This document shows, piece by piece, positions 8,927-19,228 of a stretch of 64,000 nt of DNA; within the stretch, counting starts at the first letter, position 1, and the number at the start of each line of letters is the position of its first letter. The position numbers and the translations under genes were made by a program. The notes beneath the pieces are model-generated. The model saw only the letters and a list, made by a program, of their open reading frames with translations, was not told the origin of the DNA and made no database searches. Source of the DNA: Natronospirales bacterium (GTDB taxonomy: Bacteria; Pseudomonadota; Gammaproteobacteria; Natronospirales; REEB76); NCBI GenBank assembly GCA_021792635.1, contig JAJYUH010000003.1, positions 165,795 to 229,794 of the forward strand. The letters run 5' to 3'.

Positions 8927-10594
8927 TCATGCCTTCAATCGCCGGTACTTGATGCGGTGCGGCTGGTCGGCGTCGGCGCCCAGGCGGCGCTTGCGGTCGG
9001 CCTCGTAGTCGGCGTAATTGCCCTCGAACCACACTACGCTTGAATCACCCTCGAAGGCGAGCATGTGGGTGGCGATACGGTCCAGGAACCAGCGATCGTG
9101 GGAGATGACCACGGCGCAGCCGGGGAAGGCCAGCAGCGCCTCTTCCAGGGCCCGCAGGGTTTCCACGTCCAGGTCGTTGGTGGGCTCATCCAGCAGCAAT
9201 ACGTTACCGCCGCTTTTCAAAACCTTTGCAAGATGCACGCGGTTGCGTTCGCCGCCGGAGAGATCGCGCACGCGTCTTTGCTGGTCCGGCCCCTTGAAGT
9301 TGAAACGGCCCACGTAGGCGCGCGAGGGCGTCTGGTAGTTGCCGACGATGAGCATATCCTGGCTGTTGGATATTTCTTCCCACACGCTCTTATTGTCGCT
9401 GAGCGCGTCACGGCTCTGGTCCACGTAGGCGAGTTTCACGGTGTTGCCGATACGCAGTTCACCCGCATCCGGTTTCACCTGGCCCATGATCATGCGGAAC
9501 AGAGTGGTCTTGCCGGCGCCGTTGGCACCGATGACGCCGACGATGCCGCCGGGCGGCAGGTTGAAGTCGAGGTCATCCATGAGCAATGTATCGCCGAAAC
9601 CCTTGCGCAAGCCTTTCGCTTCCACTACCAGATCACCGAGACGCGGGCCGGGCGGGATGTAGAGTTCCTGGGTCTCGTTGCGTTTCTGGAATTCCGTTGA
9701 GGACAGTTCCTCGAAACGTTGCACGCGCGCCCTGCTCTTGGCTTGGCGGCCCTTGGGGTTGGTGCGAACCCACTCCAGTTCCTGCTTCATGGCCTTGATA
9801 TGTGCGGTTTCCTGTTTCTCCTCCGTCTCCAGGCGTTGCTCCTTCTGCTCCAGCCACGAGGAGTAATTGCCCTGCCAGGGGATGCCGTGGCCGCGGTCCA
9901 GCTCCAGAATCCAGCCGGCCACGTTATCGAGGAAATAACGGTCATGGGTGACGGCCACCACCGTGCCGGCATATTCCTGCAGGTAGCGTTCCAGCCAGGC
10001 GACGGATTCCGCGTCGAGATGATTGGTGGGCTCATCCAGCAGCAGCATGTCGGGTTTGGAGAGCAACAACCGGCAGAGCGCGACACGACGGCGCTCGCCA
10101 CCGGAAAGTTTTGTCACATCCGCGTCCCAGGGCGGCAGGCGCAGGGCTTCGGCGGCCACTTCCAGTACATGATCCAGGTTGGTGGCACCGGCTGCCTGCA
10201 GGATGTTCTCCAAGCGCGCCTGTTCGGCGGCAAGTTTGTCGAAATCCGCGTCCGCTTCCGCATAGGCGGCATACACTTTTTCCAGTTGCTCCCTGGCGCC
10301 CTTGATTTCGCCCAGGCCGTCCTCCACGTTGCCGCGCAGGTCTTTTCCGGGATCCAGTTGCGGTTCCTGCGGCAGATAGCCGACCCTGATGCCGGCCAGC
10401 GGCCGCGCCTCGCCGTGGATGTCCGTGTCCTCGCCCGCCATGATGCGCAGCAGCGTGGATTTGCCCGAGCCGTTCAGGCCCAGCACGCCGATCTTGGCGC
10501 CGGGGAAGAAGGACAGGGAGATGTCGCGCAGGATCTCGCGCTTGGGGGGCACCACTTTGCCCACCCGGTTCATGGTGTAGATGTATTGCGCCAT
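8927..10594 (-). CDS. ettA: Energy-dependent translational throttle protein EttA
   Basis: EttA is an ABC-F ATPase that binds the ribosomal E site and gates the first peptide-bond step according to the ATP/ADP ratio. At 555 aa it equals the E. coli protein. Two ABC domains are seen: Walker A GLNGSGKS and GANGAGKT, signatures [12 protein letters not shown] and [12 protein letters not shown], and Walker [12 protein letters not shown] and [11 protein letters not shown]. Between them lies the charged linker ([20 protein letters not shown]) that contacts tRNA. The start was set at MAQYIYTM (10594) to match the family; the track extends four codons upstream. No membrane segments, so it is not a transporter. 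Confidence 0.96.
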   Translation of the reverse strand: MAQYIYTMNRVGKVVPPKREILRDISLSFFPGAKIGVLGLNGSGKSTLLRIMAGEDTDIHGEARPLAGIRVGYLPQEPQLDPGKDLRGNVEDGLGEIKGAREQLEKVYAAYAEADADFDKLAAEQARLENILQAAGATNLDHVLEVAAEALRLPPWDADVTKLSGGERRRVALCRLLLSKPDMLLLDEPTNHLDAESVAWLERYLQEYAGTVVAVTHDRYFLDNVAGWILELDRGHGIPWQGNYSSWLEQKEQRLETEEKQETAHIKAMKQELEWVRTNPKGRQAKSRARVQRFEELSSTEFQKRNETQELYIPPGPRLGDLVVEAKGLRKGFGDTLLMDDLDFNLPPGGIVGVIGANGAGKTTLFRMIMGQVKPDAGELRIGNTVKLAYVDQSRDALSDNKSVWEEISNSQDMLIVGNYQTPSRAYVGRFNFKGPDQQRRVRDLSGGERNRVHLAKVLKSGGNVLLLDEPTNDLDVETLRALEEALLAFPGCAVVISHDRWFLDRIATHMLAFEGDSSVVWFEGNYADYEADRKRRLGADADQPHRIKYRRLKA

Positions 10595-10672
10595 GGGTGC
10601 GGTCAACTCGAAAGGGAGCGGAATTATCCGGGAAAGTGACAGCCGCTGCCAGCGGCCACCCCGCCGGATTTT

Positions 10673-11593
10673 TCAACCCGAGCCCTTGGTCCTGGTGTAA
10701 CCCGTGCGCGCATGCCGCTCGGTGAAGGCGATGATCTCGCCGGCGATGTCAACTTTGGTGGCTGCTTCAATACCTTCGAGACCCGGCGAGGAATTGACCT
10801 CCAGGACCAGGGGACCCTGGCTGGAGCGGATAATGTCCACACCGGCCACGTTCAGTCCCATGATTTTCGCAGCCTTGATGGCCATGGCGCGTTCCGTGGG
10901 CGTGATGCGCATGACCACGGCGCTGCCGCCGCGGTGCAGATTTGCGCGGAATTCGCCTTTGCGGGCCTGGCGTTTCATGGCGGCCACCACCGCGCCGCCG
11001 ATGACAAAACAGCGGATATCGGTACCGCGGGATTCCTTGATGAATTGCTGCACCAGGAAATGCGCATCCAGGCCGCGGAAAGCGTCAATTACGCTCTCCG
11101 CCGCGTGCCGGGTCTCGGCCAGCACCACGCCCTGGCCCTGGGCGCCTTCCGTGAGCTTGATGATGAGCGGCACGTCGCCGACGATGGCCAGCAGGTCGTC
11201 GGTATCATCCGGTGCATGGGCGAAGCCGGTGACCGGCATGCCGATACCCCTGCGCGCCAGCAGTTGCAGCGAGCGCAGCTTGTCGCGCGCGCGGCTGATG
11301 GCCACCGATTCATTCAGGGAGAACACGCCGATCATCTCGAATTGGCGCAGCACGGCGGTGGCGTAGAACGTCACCGATGCACCGATGCGCGGGATGACCG
11401 CGTCGAAATCTTCCAGCCGGCGGCCCTTGAAATGGATTTCCGGATTGTGAGTGGAGATATTCATGTAGCAGCGCAGCGGATCAATCACGTACATGTCATG
11501 ACCGTGCTTGAGGCCAGCCTCCACCAGCCGCTTGGTGGAGTACAGGCGCGTGTTGCGCGACAGGATGGCGATTTTCAGGCGTTTCTTTTTCAT
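10673..11593 (-). CDS. rimK: Ribosomal protein S6 glutamate ligase RimK
   Basis: RimK is an ATP-grasp ligase that adds glutamate residues to the C-terminus of ribosomal protein S6. The 306 aa sequence follows E. coli RimK through most of its length: [17 protein letters not shown] at the start, [20 protein letters not shown] near residue 95, [16 protein letters not shown] near residue 145, and [28 protein letters not shown] near residue 250, which carries the Mg-binding Glu and Asn. It follows the retropepsin-like gene by 17 bp, a pairing seen in many gammaproteobacteria where the protease is thought to act in the same pathway. Confidence 0.94.
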   Translation of the reverse strand: MKKKRLKIAILSRNTRLYSTKRLVEAGLKHGHDMYVIDPLRCYMNISTHNPEIHFKGRRLEDFDAVIPRIGASVTFYATAVLRQFEMIGVFSLNESVAISRARDKLRSLQLLARRGIGMPVTGFAHAPDDTDDLLAIVGDVPLIIKLTEGAQGQGVVLAETRHAAESVIDAFRGLDAHFLVQQFIKESRGTDIRCFVIGGAVVAAMKRQARKGEFRANLHRGGSAVVMRITPTERAMAIKAAKIMGLNVAGVDIIRSSQGPLVLEVNSSPGLEGIEAATKVDIAGEIIAFTERHARTGYTRTKGSG

Positions 11594-11610
11594 GGGGATG
11601 TCTTTGCCGG

Positions 11611-12096
11611 TCAGGTTTCTTCGTCGTTGTCCTCGTCGCTGTCATCCGGCCGGCGGCCACCGGTTACATACGATGCATCGGGATTCACCAGCAATCTTTC
11701 CAGCATGGCGATGCGGCCGATGAGCAGGCGGAAGCGCATGGTATCCCGATCCGTGAGTGTAAGTTCAATGGGCCAGGTCGTATCCCCGATATTCACCGGC
11801 GTGACGATCACCAGACGCCGTTCGCGATGCCCGCCGGAATCCGTAACCCAGCGCTCATCCATGATCTGCGCTTCGCAATAGATTTCCGGCTTCGATTTTC
11901 GTTGCACCGGATGCACGCCAAAGCGCACCATGCGCGTGTTTCCCCTGGCGAATGTCATGAGCGCGAAGGCATGCAGGGCGGAAGTGCGCGCGCCGGTATC
12001 TATTTTGGCCTTGATGCGCGCGATGCCGAGCTGCGGCAGAGCGGCCCATTCGCGCCAACCCACCTGGATTTTTTTTATTTTCGCCGTGTCTTTCAT
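11611..12096 (-). CDS. RimK-associated retropepsin-like protease (ATP-dependent zinc protease family, RimB-like)
   Basis: The 161 aa protein belongs to the putative ATP-dependent zinc protease family (COG4067), whose members have a retropepsin-type DTGA active-site motif; here it is [13 protein letters not shown] near residue 27. Family knowledge links genes of this type to RimK, and RimB from Legionella was described as its partner. The C-terminus is acidic ([11 protein letters not shown]). I used ATG 12096; an in-frame ATG at 12129 (MATCATKV) is an alternative and neither has a strong Shine-Dalgarno. It is upstream of rimK in the same operon and divergent from the HDAC-like gene. Confidence 0.82.
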   Translation of the reverse strand: MKDTAKIKKIQVGWREWAALPQLGIARIKAKIDTGARTSALHAFALMTFARGNTRMVRFGVHPVQRKSKPEIYCEAQIMDERWVTDSGGHRERRLVIVTPVNIGDTTWPIELTLTDRDTMRFRLLIGRIAMLERLLVNPDASYVTGGRRPDDSDEDNDEET

Positions 12097-12171
12097 GCCC
12101 TGACGCACTTTAGTGGCGCAGGTTGCCATAATATCACCGCCACAAGGCAGCTCAGCCGGGAGCGCGTGAAG

Positions 12172-13125
12172 ATGCCGAAAACCGCGAAACCTGTAGGGGT
12201 TTGTCATGACCCGGCCCAGGCCCGCTATGGCTTCGGTGAGGGTCATCCCTTCGGTGCGGACCGTTTTGCCGCGTTCTGGAATGAAGCCTGTAATCGGGGA
12301 CTGGATAAACAGGTATTGCCGCTCGCGGCCCGTGCCGCGACGCGCGCGGAACTGGAGTCTTTTCACAACGCCCGCTATCTGGATTACGTAACGGAAAAAT
12401 CCGTGAGCGGCGGCTATCTGGATGACGGTGACACGCCTGCCGTGCCCGGCATTCTTGAAGCGGCGGGGTGGGTGGTCGGTGCGACCTTGAACGCGGCGGC
12501 GGGTGTGATGACAGGCGCGTATCGGCGTGCCTTCGTGCCCATCGCCGGGCTGCACCACGCCGGACGCGATCATGCCGCCGGTTTCTGCGTGCTCAATGAC
12601 ATCGGCGTGGCGGTGGAGTATCTGCGGCGCGAACATGGTGTGCAACGCATCGCCTACGTGGACATTGATGCCCACCATGGCGACGGTGTGTTCTATGGCT
12701 TCGATAGTGATCCGGACCTGCTGTTTGCGGATCTGCACGAGGACGGCCGTTTTCTGTATCCCGGCACCGGTCGTGCGGATGAAACCGGCCAGGGCGCTGC
12801 GGCGGGAACCAAGCTCAACATTCCGCTGCCACCCGGCGTCGGCGACGGAGAATTCCACGCCGCCTGGCAGCGGGTGGAACAGTATCTGCACGCGCAGCGC
12901 CCGCAATTCATCCTGTTCCAGTGCGGCGCCGACAGCCTGGCCGGCGATCCCATTACCCATTTGCGCTATACACCCGCAGCCCACGCCCATGCGGCGGCGC
13001 GTCTGTGCGCCATCGCCGAGGAGCATTGTGCAGGCCGCATCGTCGGCCTGGGTGGCGGCGGTTACAACCGGCGCAATCTGGCGCAGGCCTGGAGCGGCGT
13101 GGTGGAGGCATTTCTGACCGTCTGA
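12172..13125 (+). CDS. Histone deacetylase family amidohydrolase (AcuC/acetylpolyamine type)
   Basis: The 317 aa protein has the arginase/deacetylase fold. Motifs in order are [18 protein letters not shown] near residue 125 (catalytic His pair and Asp network), [14 protein letters not shown] near residue 163 (zinc-binding Asp and His), [12 protein letters not shown] near residue 246 (zinc-binding Asp) and GLGGGGYN near residue 287. Bacterial relatives deacetylate acetylpolyamines, acetyl-lysine on proteins or acetoin-related substrates; the sequence alone does not decide. The ATG at 12172 has GGGAG upstream; the long in-frame extension to 11827 is antisense to the protease gene and rejected. 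glyA follows 58 bp later. Confidence 0.87.
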   Translation: MPKTAKPVGVCHDPAQARYGFGEGHPFGADRFAAFWNEACNRGLDKQVLPLAARAATRAELESFHNARYLDYVTEKSVSGGYLDDGDTPAVPGILEAAGWVVGATLNAAAGVMTGAYRRAFVPIAGLHHAGRDHAAGFCVLNDIGVAVEYLRREHGVQRIAYVDIDAHHGDGVFYGFDSDPDLLFADLHEDGRFLYPGTGRADETGQGAAAGTKLNIPLPPGVGDGEFHAAWQRVEQYLHAQRPQFILFQCGADSLAGDPITHLRYTPAAHAHAAARLCAIAEEHCAGRIVGLGGGGYNRRNLAQAWSGVVEAFLTV

Positions 13126-13183
13126 GAGTGCTGGGGTACAATTGGCGCGCCTCAAACGCACCCTCCCACCCCTGGAGCCGCTG

Positions 13184-14452
13184 ATGTTCAGCCAGAATAT
13201 GACCATTGCCGGGTTCGATGACGAACTCCACGACGCACTGCGCTCGGAGCGGAAACGCCAGGAAGACAACATCGAGCTCATCGCATCCGAGAATTATGTC
13301 AGCCCCCGGGTGCTGGCTGCCCAGGGTTCGGTGCTCACCAACAAATACGCGGAAGGTTATCCCGGCAAGCGCTACTACGGCGGTTGTGAATTCGTGGACG
13401 TGGCGGAACGGCTCGCCGTCGAGCGCGCCAGAAAACTGTTCAACGCCGCCTACGCCAATGTACAGCCCCATTCCGGTTCCCAGGCCAATGCCGCCGTGTA
13501 TTACGCCCTCATGCAGCCGGGCGACGGCCTGTTGGGCATGTCGCTGGCCCACGGCGGACATTTGACCCACGGCGCCAAGGTCAATTTTTCCGGCAAGCAT
13601 TTCAACGTGCATCAGTACGGTATTGATACCGCCACCGGCCTGATTGATTACAACCAGGTGGAAAGACTCGCCCACGAACACCAGCCCAAGGTCATCGTCG
13701 CCGGTTTCTCCGCCTATTCACGCCGCATTGACTGGCAGAAATTCCGTGATATCGCCGATGCGGTGGGCGCCTATCTGGTGGTGGATATGGCCCACGTGGC
13801 CGGCCTGGTGGCGGCGGGCATTTACCCCGATCCGGTCAACATCGCGGATGTGACCACCACCACTACGCACAAGACTTTGCGCGGTCCGCGCGGCGGTCTG
13901 ATCCTGGCGCGCGCCAATGAGGAGATCGAAAAAAAACTCAACTCGCTGGTATTCCCCGGCACCCAGGGCGGACCGTTGATGCACGTGATCGCGGCGAAAG
14001 CGGTGGCGCTGCTGGAAGCCCTGCAGCCGGAGTTCAAGACCTACCAGCAGCAGATCCTCAACAACGCGCGCGCCATGGCGGATACGCTCATCCAGCGCGG
14101 CTACAACATCGTCTCTGGCGGCACCGACAACCATCTGTTTCTCATGGACCTCATCGCCAAGAACATCACCGGCAAGGATGCGGATGCGGCACTGCATCGG
14201 GCCAACATCACTGTGAACAAGAACGCTGTGCCCAATGATCCGCGTCCCCCCATGGTCACCAGCGGGCTGCGCATCGGCACCCCCGCGGCCACCACCCGCG
14301 GCCTCAAGGAAACTGAAATCCGTGAGCTGGCCGGCTGGATGGCGGATGTTCTCGATGACCCCGGCAATGAGAAAACCATCGCGCGCACCAAAGATCATGT
14401 GTTGGCTCTATGCCGGAAGTTTCCTGTTTATTCTTCTGGGCTCCAGTTCTGA
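13184..14452 (+). CDS. glyA: Serine hydroxymethyltransferase
   Basis: GlyA interconverts serine and tetrahydrofolate with glycine and 5,10-methylene-THF using PLP. The 422 aa protein has [15 protein letters not shown] near residue 33, [19 protein letters not shown] near residue 53, the PHSGSQAN loop and the PLP-lysine segment [17 protein letters not shown] near residue 225. The first ATG at 13184 is in a reasonable position, though a second at 13199 is possible. glyA-nrdR followed by ribD is a recurrent gammaproteobacterial order. No terminator is evident before nrdR 29 bp downstream. Confidence 0.96.
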   Translation: MFSQNMTIAGFDDELHDALRSERKRQEDNIELIASENYVSPRVLAAQGSVLTNKYAEGYPGKRYYGGCEFVDVAERLAVERARKLFNAAYANVQPHSGSQANAAVYYALMQPGDGLLGMSLAHGGHLTHGAKVNFSGKHFNVHQYGIDTATGLIDYNQVERLAHEHQPKVIVAGFSAYSRRIDWQKFRDIADAVGAYLVVDMAHVAGLVAAGIYPDPVNIADVTTTTTHKTLRGPRGGLILARANEEIEKKLNSLVFPGTQGGPLMHVIAAKAVALLEALQPEFKTYQQQILNNARAMADTLIQRGYNIVSGGTDNHLFLMDLIAKNITGKDADAALHRANITVNKNAVPNDPRPPMVTSGLRIGTPAATTRGLKETEIRELAGWMADVLDDPGNEKTIARTKDHVLALCRKFPVYSSGLQF

Positions 14453-14481
14453 TTGCGTTCTGAACCGGGCGGGAGCAAAGC

Positions 14482-14994
14482 ATGCATTGTCCATTCTGTG
14501 GCCACGAGGATACCAAGGTGATTGACTCGCGCCTCGCTGGCGAGGGTGCGCAAGTGCGCCGCCGCCGCGAGTGCGAGAAATGCGGCGAGCGTTTCACCAC
14601 CTTTGAGGGCGCCGAACTGGTGATGCCGCGTATCGTCAAGAACAACGGTACGCGCGAACCATTCGACGAGCGCAAATTGCGCACCGGCATGATGCGCGCG
14701 CTGGAGAAGCGTCCGGTGAGCACCGAAGCCATCGAGGCCGCCATCGTGCGTATCGTTCACAAGCTGCGGGTAACCGGGGAGCGTGAAATCCGCTCGCTGC
14801 AGGTGGGCGAGCGCGTCATGGAGGAACTCAAGGCCCTGGACGAGGTGGCCTACGTGCGTTTCGCTTCCGTGTATCACAGTTTTCAGGACGTGAATGAGTT
14901 CCGCGAGGAAGTGGAGCGTCTCAAGGACGAAGTGGCGCGCGAGGCGCTCAAGCGCGAACAGATGCCGTTGTTGCCGGACGAAGAAAAGAAATAG
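14482..14994 (+). CDS. nrdR: Transcriptional repressor NrdR
   Basis: NrdR senses ATP/dATP through an ATP-cone and represses ribonucleotide reductase operons. The 170 aa protein has the N-terminal zinc ribbon ([17 protein letters not shown] and [10 protein letters not shown], giving four cysteines in CPxC and CxxC pairs) and then the ATP-cone ([19 protein letters not shown] near residue 53). It sits 29 bp after glyA and directly before the heptamer repeats and ribD, as in E. coli where nrdR precedes ribD. No nrd operon or NrdR box was found inside the window. Confidence 0.95.
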   Translation: MHCPFCGHEDTKVIDSRLAGEGAQVRRRRECEKCGERFTTFEGAELVMPRIVKNNGTREPFDERKLRTGMMRALEKRPVSTEAIEAAIVRIVHKLRVTGEREIRSLQVGERVMEELKALDEVAYVRFASVYHSFQDVNEFREEVERLKDEVAREALKREQMPLLPDEEKK

Positions 14995-14997
14995 GGG

Positions 14998-15129
14998 GTG
15001 CTGCGTGCTGCGTGCTGCATGCTGTGTAAAAGACAGATTTGGTCGGCAGGTTGCGTGCCTTTGGATGTTGGTTGTCAGGCAAGATATATTTTTGCCTTTA
15101 TCACGCAGCACGCAGCACACAGCATGCAG
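14998..15129. repeat. Inverted pair of heptamer tandem repeats between nrdR and ribD
   Basis: At 14998-15026 the unit GTGCTGC is repeated three times and then decays to ATGCTGTG. At 15102-15129 the same blocks recur in inverse orientation (CACGCAG units ending in CATGCAG). The two arms share perfect blocks of 17 and 12 nt but in swapped order, so they can pair in more than one register across a loop of about 75 nt. The right arm ends 12 bp before the ribD start. Confidence 0.8.
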
Positions 15130-15140
15130 TACTTTTCCCT

Positions 15141-16238
15141 GTGTCTGAGACTTTTACCACCGCCGATCACATTTATATGGCCGAAGCCCTGCGGCTGGCG
15201 GAGCAGGGCCTTTACACCACCGATCCCAATCCTCGCGTCGGTTGCGTGCTGGTCAAGGACGGCAAGATTATCGGCCGCGGTTTCCATCGTAAGGCCGGCG
15301 AAGCACATGCGGAGGTGCAGGCGCTGGAGCAGGCCGGTGAGCAGGCACGTGGCGCCGGCGTATATGTGACGCTGGAACCCTGCGCGCATTTCGGCCGCAC
15401 GCCGCCGTGTGCGGATGCGCTGATCGAAGCCGGTGTCACGCGCGTGGTCGCGGCCATGCAGGATCCCAATCCCAGAGTGGCCGGCAAAGGTTTCGGGAAG
15501 CTCGGCACCGCGCGCATCGCCACCGCCAGTGGTCTTTTGGAAGCCCAGGCCAGACAGCTCAATCCGGGTTTCATCAGCCGCATGACACGCGGCCGGCCAT
15601 GGGTGAGAAGCAAGCTCGGCGTAAGTCTCGATGGTCGCACGGCGCTTGGCACCGGCGAGAGCAAATGGATCACGGGCGAAGCGGCGCGGCAGGATGCGCA
15701 GCGTTGGCGCGCCCGCAGTTCTGCAATTCTCACCGGCATCGGCACGGTGCTCAGCGATGATCCTTCGTTGAGCGTGCGCCTCGAGGGCAATTGGCGTCAG
15801 CCCATGCGGGTGGTGGTAGATGCGCAGTTGCGCATACCGGCCACGGCAAAGCTCTTTCAGGCACCGGGACGCGTGCATATCGTCACGCTTGAAACCGGCG
15901 GGGGGCGGCACAAGGCAGTCACGGCGGCGGGTGCCACGGTGATGGTGCTGCCGGCCGTGGAGGGGCGCGTTGACCTTGTGGCCCTGATGGAACGTTTCGC
16001 CGAGATGGAATGCAATGAGATACTGGTGGAAGCCGGAGCCGCCTTGAACGGTGCCTTGCTCAAGGCAGGGCTGCTGGATGAACTCCTTATCTATATGGCA
16101 CCGCAACTGCTGGGCGATACGGCCCGGGGCATGTTCAGCTTGCCGCCGCTGGCGAGCATGGCTCAGCGGCTGCAACTGCAACTGAGCGATGTGCGCATGG
16201 TGGGTGAAGATATCCGCATCATGGCGAGGCTGAAGTAA
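15141..16238 (+). CDS. ribD: Bifunctional diaminohydroxyphosphoribosylaminopyrimidine deaminase / uracil reductase
   Basis: RibD performs the deamination and side-chain reduction steps of riboflavin synthesis. The 365 aa protein has an N-terminal deaminase with zinc motifs HAEVQAL and PCAHFGRTPPC (near residues 54 and 78) and a C-terminal reductase (RPWVRSKLGVSLDGRTAL near residue 152, ILVEAGAALNGALL near 293). I chose GTG 15141, which gives the usual HIYMAEALRLAEQG start; ATG 15177 would trim conserved residues. There is no good Shine-Dalgarno because the heptamer repeats lie immediately upstream. It begins the rib run. Confidence 0.93.
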   Translation: MSETFTTADHIYMAEALRLAEQGLYTTDPNPRVGCVLVKDGKIIGRGFHRKAGEAHAEVQALEQAGEQARGAGVYVTLEPCAHFGRTPPCADALIEAGVTRVVAAMQDPNPRVAGKGFGKLGTARIATASGLLEAQARQLNPGFISRMTRGRPWVRSKLGVSLDGRTALGTGESKWITGEAARQDAQRWRARSSAILTGIGTVLSDDPSLSVRLEGNWRQPMRVVVDAQLRIPATAKLFQAPGRVHIVTLETGGGRHKAVTAAGATVMVLPAVEGRVDLVALMERFAEMECNEILVEAGAALNGALLKAGLLDELLIYMAPQLLGDTARGMFSLPPLASMAQRLQLQLSDVRMVGEDIRIMARLK

Positions 16239-16240
16239 GC

Positions 16241-16855
16241 ATGTTCACGGGAATCGTACAGGCAGTTGGAAAGATACGCGCATGTGAAGCGCGCGGCGGT
16301 GATCTGCGCCTGCAGATTGACACGTGCACCCTGGACCTGGGGAGCGTTAGGATCGGCGACAGCATCGCCGTAAGCGGCTGCTGCCTTACCGCCATCGTAA
16401 AATCACCGCAGGGTTTCGCCGCGGATGTTTCCGGGGAAACCCTGTCCCTCACCACGCTGGGTGAACTCACCGCCGGTTCACCGGTGAATCTGGAAACCGC
16501 CCTGACACTCGCTACGCCGCTGAGCGGCCATCTGGTGAGCGGTCATGTGGATGGCGTAGGCGTGGTCAGCAGCCGCGTGGAGGAAGCCCGCTCGGTGCGT
16601 TTCAGTTTCGAGGCACCCCCTGAACTCACCCGCTACCTCGCCCGCAAGGGCTCTATCGGCGTGGACGGTGTCAGCTTGACGGTGAACTCCGTACACGGCA
16701 GCCGCTTCGAGGTGAATGTTATTCCCCACACCCTGGAACACACCGTGATGGGCGGCTACCGCATCGGCACCCGTGTCAATCTGGAAGTGGACCTGATGGC
16801 GCGCTATCTTGAACGCCTGCTGCCGGCCAGTGCGGCAGGTAGGGACTCCGATTGA
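16241..16855 (+). CDS. ribE: Riboflavin synthase, alpha chain
   Basis: This enzyme dismutates two molecules of 6,7-dimethyl-8-ribityllumazine to riboflavin. The 204 aa protein starts with the invariant [12 protein letters not shown] and has two repeated barrel domains: [15 protein letters not shown] near residue 40 in the first, and [15 protein letters not shown] near residue 137 in the second. It begins 2 bp after ribD and 32 bp before ribBX, so the three are one transcription unit. The gene is called ribC in E. coli nomenclature. Confidence 0.95.
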   Translation: MFTGIVQAVGKIRACEARGGDLRLQIDTCTLDLGSVRIGDSIAVSGCCLTAIVKSPQGFAADVSGETLSLTTLGELTAGSPVNLETALTLATPLSGHLVSGHVDGVGVVSSRVEEARSVRFSFEAPPELTRYLARKGSIGVDGVSLTVNSVHGSRFEVNVIPHTLEHTVMGGYRIGTRVNLEVDLMARYLERLLPASAAGRDSD

Positions 16856-16887
16856 AATAAACCCGCTCCGGGGTGGAGATTGCAGTT

Positions 16888-18024
16888 ATGCCAAGCACAG
16901 TGACCAGGATGCAGGCCGCCGCTCTCGACCGTATCGAGGACATTCTCCAGGATATCCGCGCCGGCAAGATGGTGATCCTCATGGATGACGAGGACCGTGA
17001 GAACGAGGGCGATCTCATCATGGCGGCGGAGAAGGTGCGCCCGGAGGATATCAACTTCATGGCGCGCTATGGCCGCGGCCTGATCTGCCTCACGCTGACT
17101 CCCGAGCGCTGCAAACACCTGCGTCTGCCGCTCATGGTGAACGAAACCAACGAGAACCGCACCACCAATTTCACCCTGTCCATCGAGGCGGCGGAAGGCG
17201 TGACCACCGGCATTTCCGCCTACGATCGTGCCCATACCATTCGCACCGCGGTGCAGCCGGACGCGAAGCCGGAAGACCTGAAGCAGCCGGGCCACATTTT
17301 CCCGCTCATGGCGCAGCCAGGCGGGGTGCTGACGCGCGCGGGACATACGGAAGCAGGTTGCGATCTGATCCGTCTTGCGGGGCTGGAACCTGCCGCCGCA
17401 ATCGTGGAAATTCTGAATGAGGACGGCGGCATGGCACGCCGTCCCGACCTGGAAAAATTTGCCAAGGCCCACGGACTGCGGATCGGCACCATCGCCGAGC
17501 TGATCCGTTACCGGCTGGAGAAAGAAAAAACCGTGGAGCGTATTGCGGAGCGCGATGTGCCCACGGAATTCGGCGAGTTCCGCATGGCGGTGTACGAGGA
17601 CCGCGTGAACAAGACCCTGCACCTTGCGCTGATAGCCGGTGAAATCAATCCTGAGAAGCCGGCGCTGGTGCGGGTACACCTGCAGAACACGCTCAACGAT
17701 GTGGTGGGAGTGCAGTGGGATGATCTCGGCTGGCCGCTGCGCAACGCCATGCGGCGCATCGCCCGCGAAGGCGGCGTGGTGGTAATTCTGCGGCAGGTGG
17801 AAGATCCAGCGGCGCTGATACAGCGCCTGCGCGGACACCTGAACAGCGCCACGCACGCGGAGGAGGCCGTGACATCCGCGGCGATATTGCGTACCTATGG
17901 CATTGGTGCGCAGATCCTGCTGGATCTCGGCGTCAAGCGCATGCGCGTGTTGAGCCAGCCCAAGCGCATGCACGGCCTCTCGGGCTTCGGTCTCGAAGTG
18001 GTGGAGTACGTGCCCTGCGACTGA
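16888..18024 (+). CDS. ribB: 3,4-dihydroxy-2-butanone 4-phosphate synthase with non-catalytic GTP cyclohydrolase II-like domain (RibBX)
   Basis: The N-terminal half (residues 1-210) is RibB, making 3,4-dihydroxy-2-butanone 4-phosphate from ribulose 5-phosphate: [31 protein letters not shown] and [13 protein letters not shown] hold its acidic and histidine active-site residues. The C-terminal half resembles RibA but lacks the zinc-binding cysteine cluster and the catalytic region that GTP cyclohydrolase II needs, so it is the RibX type. A separate RibA must exist elsewhere. Start ATG 16888. It is third in the rib operon, followed by 221 bp without a gene before ribH. Confidence 0.9.
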   Translation: MPSTVTRMQAAALDRIEDILQDIRAGKMVILMDDEDRENEGDLIMAAEKVRPEDINFMARYGRGLICLTLTPERCKHLRLPLMVNETNENRTTNFTLSIEAAEGVTTGISAYDRAHTIRTAVQPDAKPEDLKQPGHIFPLMAQPGGVLTRAGHTEAGCDLIRLAGLEPAAAIVEILNEDGGMARRPDLEKFAKAHGLRIGTIAELIRYRLEKEKTVERIAERDVPTEFGEFRMAVYEDRVNKTLHLALIAGEINPEKPALVRVHLQNTLNDVVGVQWDDLGWPLRNAMRRIAREGGVVVILRQVEDPAALIQRLRGHLNSATHAEEAVTSAAILRTYGIGAQILLDLGVKRMRVLSQPKRMHGLSGFGLEVVEYVPCD

Positions 18025-18245
18025 CATTCCCGTTGCCACCGGCGGAGGATGATAGCGGACCCGGGCTCATCCGCCGATCCCACGGTGCCGGATACACTGT
18101 ACAGCCAAAGCTGCAACGCCGCCTGTTGACGAGACCGATCCATCATTCACAGTCGCAACCCCTTCCCCGGCGCGAGGCTGGCGGCGGGAGATGGCCGTCT
18201 CGGTTAGAATAGGACCTTCGACCCCCCCAGCCTCGTTTTCACAGC

Positions 18246-18716
18246 ATGACAGACCATCCCGGAATTCTTGAAGGCGCGCGTGATGCCGCCGGCCTGCGCA
18301 TTGCCGTAGTTGCAGCGCGATTCAACGGGTTGGTGGTGGACCAGCTCGTGGCAGGCGCGCTGGCAGCCCTTGCGTCCGCGGGCGCCCGTGCCGAGAACAT
18401 CAGCCTGCTGCGGGTCCCGGGGGCCTTCGAGATTCCGGCCGCCGCGCGCGCCGCTGCGGAGCGCTACGATGCGGTGGTTGCCCTGGGCGCCGTGATTCGG
18501 GGCGAAACGCCGCATTTCGACTACGTGGCGGGCGAATGCGCCCGCGGTCTCATGCGGGTCATGCTGGATACCGGCGTGCCGGTGGCTTTCGGCGTGCTCA
18601 CCTGCGACACCGTCGAGCAGGCTTTGGCGCGCGCCGGCGGTGCGGCCGGCAACAAGGGCGCCGATGCAGCCCTGGCGGCGATCGAGATGGCCAATCTGCT
18701 GCGGAAGACGGGCTGA
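18246..18716 (+). CDS. ribH: 6,7-dimethyl-8-ribityllumazine synthase
   Basis: RibH condenses the RibB and RibD/phosphatase products into lumazine, the substrate of RibE. The 156 aa protein has ARFNGLVVDQL near residue 23, VPGAFEIP near residue 57, ALGAVIRGETPHFDYV near residue 79 (with the catalytic His) and FGVLTCDTVEQAL near residue 117. It is followed by nusB after 3 bp, a pairing conserved across proteobacteria. The 221 bp upstream holds a TTAGAAT element that could be a -10 box, but I cannot fix a promoter. Confidence 0.95.
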   Translation: MTDHPGILEGARDAAGLRIAVVAARFNGLVVDQLVAGALAALASAGARAENISLLRVPGAFEIPAAARAAAERYDAVVALGAVIRGETPHFDYVAGECARGLMRVMLDTGVPVAFGVLTCDTVEQALARAGGAAGNKGADAALAAIEMANLLRKTG

Positions 18717-18719
18717 ATC

Positions 18720-19166
18720 ATGGGTAAAAGCTCCAAACACGGGGCGCGGGCGCGTGCCCACGCGCGGCGGCTTGCCCTGCAGGGCCTGTACCAGTGGCAG
18801 CTCAGCGGCGCGTCCGCGGGCGATATCATCACGCAGTTGTATGCCAGTCAGAGCCTCAAAACCACCGATACCGACTATTTCGAGGAACTGTTGTACCAGG
18901 CCATCGCGGACAGCAATGAGCTGGACACGGCGTTTTCCCCGTACCTGGATCGTCCGCTGACGCAACTGGATCCCATCGAACGCGCCATATTGTTGTTGAG
19001 TACCTATGAACTGAAAGCGCGCCCCGATGTGTCGTACCGGGTGGTTCTCAACGAAGCGGTGGAACTGGCCAAGTCATTCGGCGCGGAACAAAGCCACAAG
19101 TACATCAATGCCGTACTCGACAAGACCGCGGCGGAACTGCGCAAGGCGGAGCGCGGTGCGGGTTGA
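18720..19166 (+). CDS. nusB: Transcription antitermination factor NusB
   Basis: NusB binds boxA RNA with S10 in rRNA antitermination. The 148 aa protein fits the all-helical family: ARRLALQGLYQWQLSG near residue 18, LIQ-like LDPIERAILLLSTYEL near residue 83, and VVLNEAVELAKSFGAEQSHKYINAVLD near residue 103. It is coupled closely to ribH (3 bp) and followed by thiL after 62 bp. No unusual features. Confidence 0.95.
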   Translation: MGKSSKHGARARAHARRLALQGLYQWQLSGASAGDIITQLYASQSLKTTDTDYFEELLYQAIADSNELDTAFSPYLDRPLTQLDPIERAILLLSTYELKARPDVSYRVVLNEAVELAKSFGAEQSHKYINAVLDKTAAELRKAERGAG

Positions 19167-19228
19167 TGTCGCACCTTCTCACCCTGCACCCCTCCGGGGA
19201 GAGACATAAGCGAAGGAGCCGTTGATCC

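Noticed and set aside
11611..13281. 556-codon minus frame as one long protein
   Set aside because: Only the last 161 codons are the retropepsin-like protein; the rest is antisense to the HDAC-family gene.
18025..18245. FMN riboswitch before ribH or elsewhere in the rib run
   Set aside because: The conserved RFN words (such as GCAGGGTGAAATTCC) are not present in this gap or before ribD and ribB.
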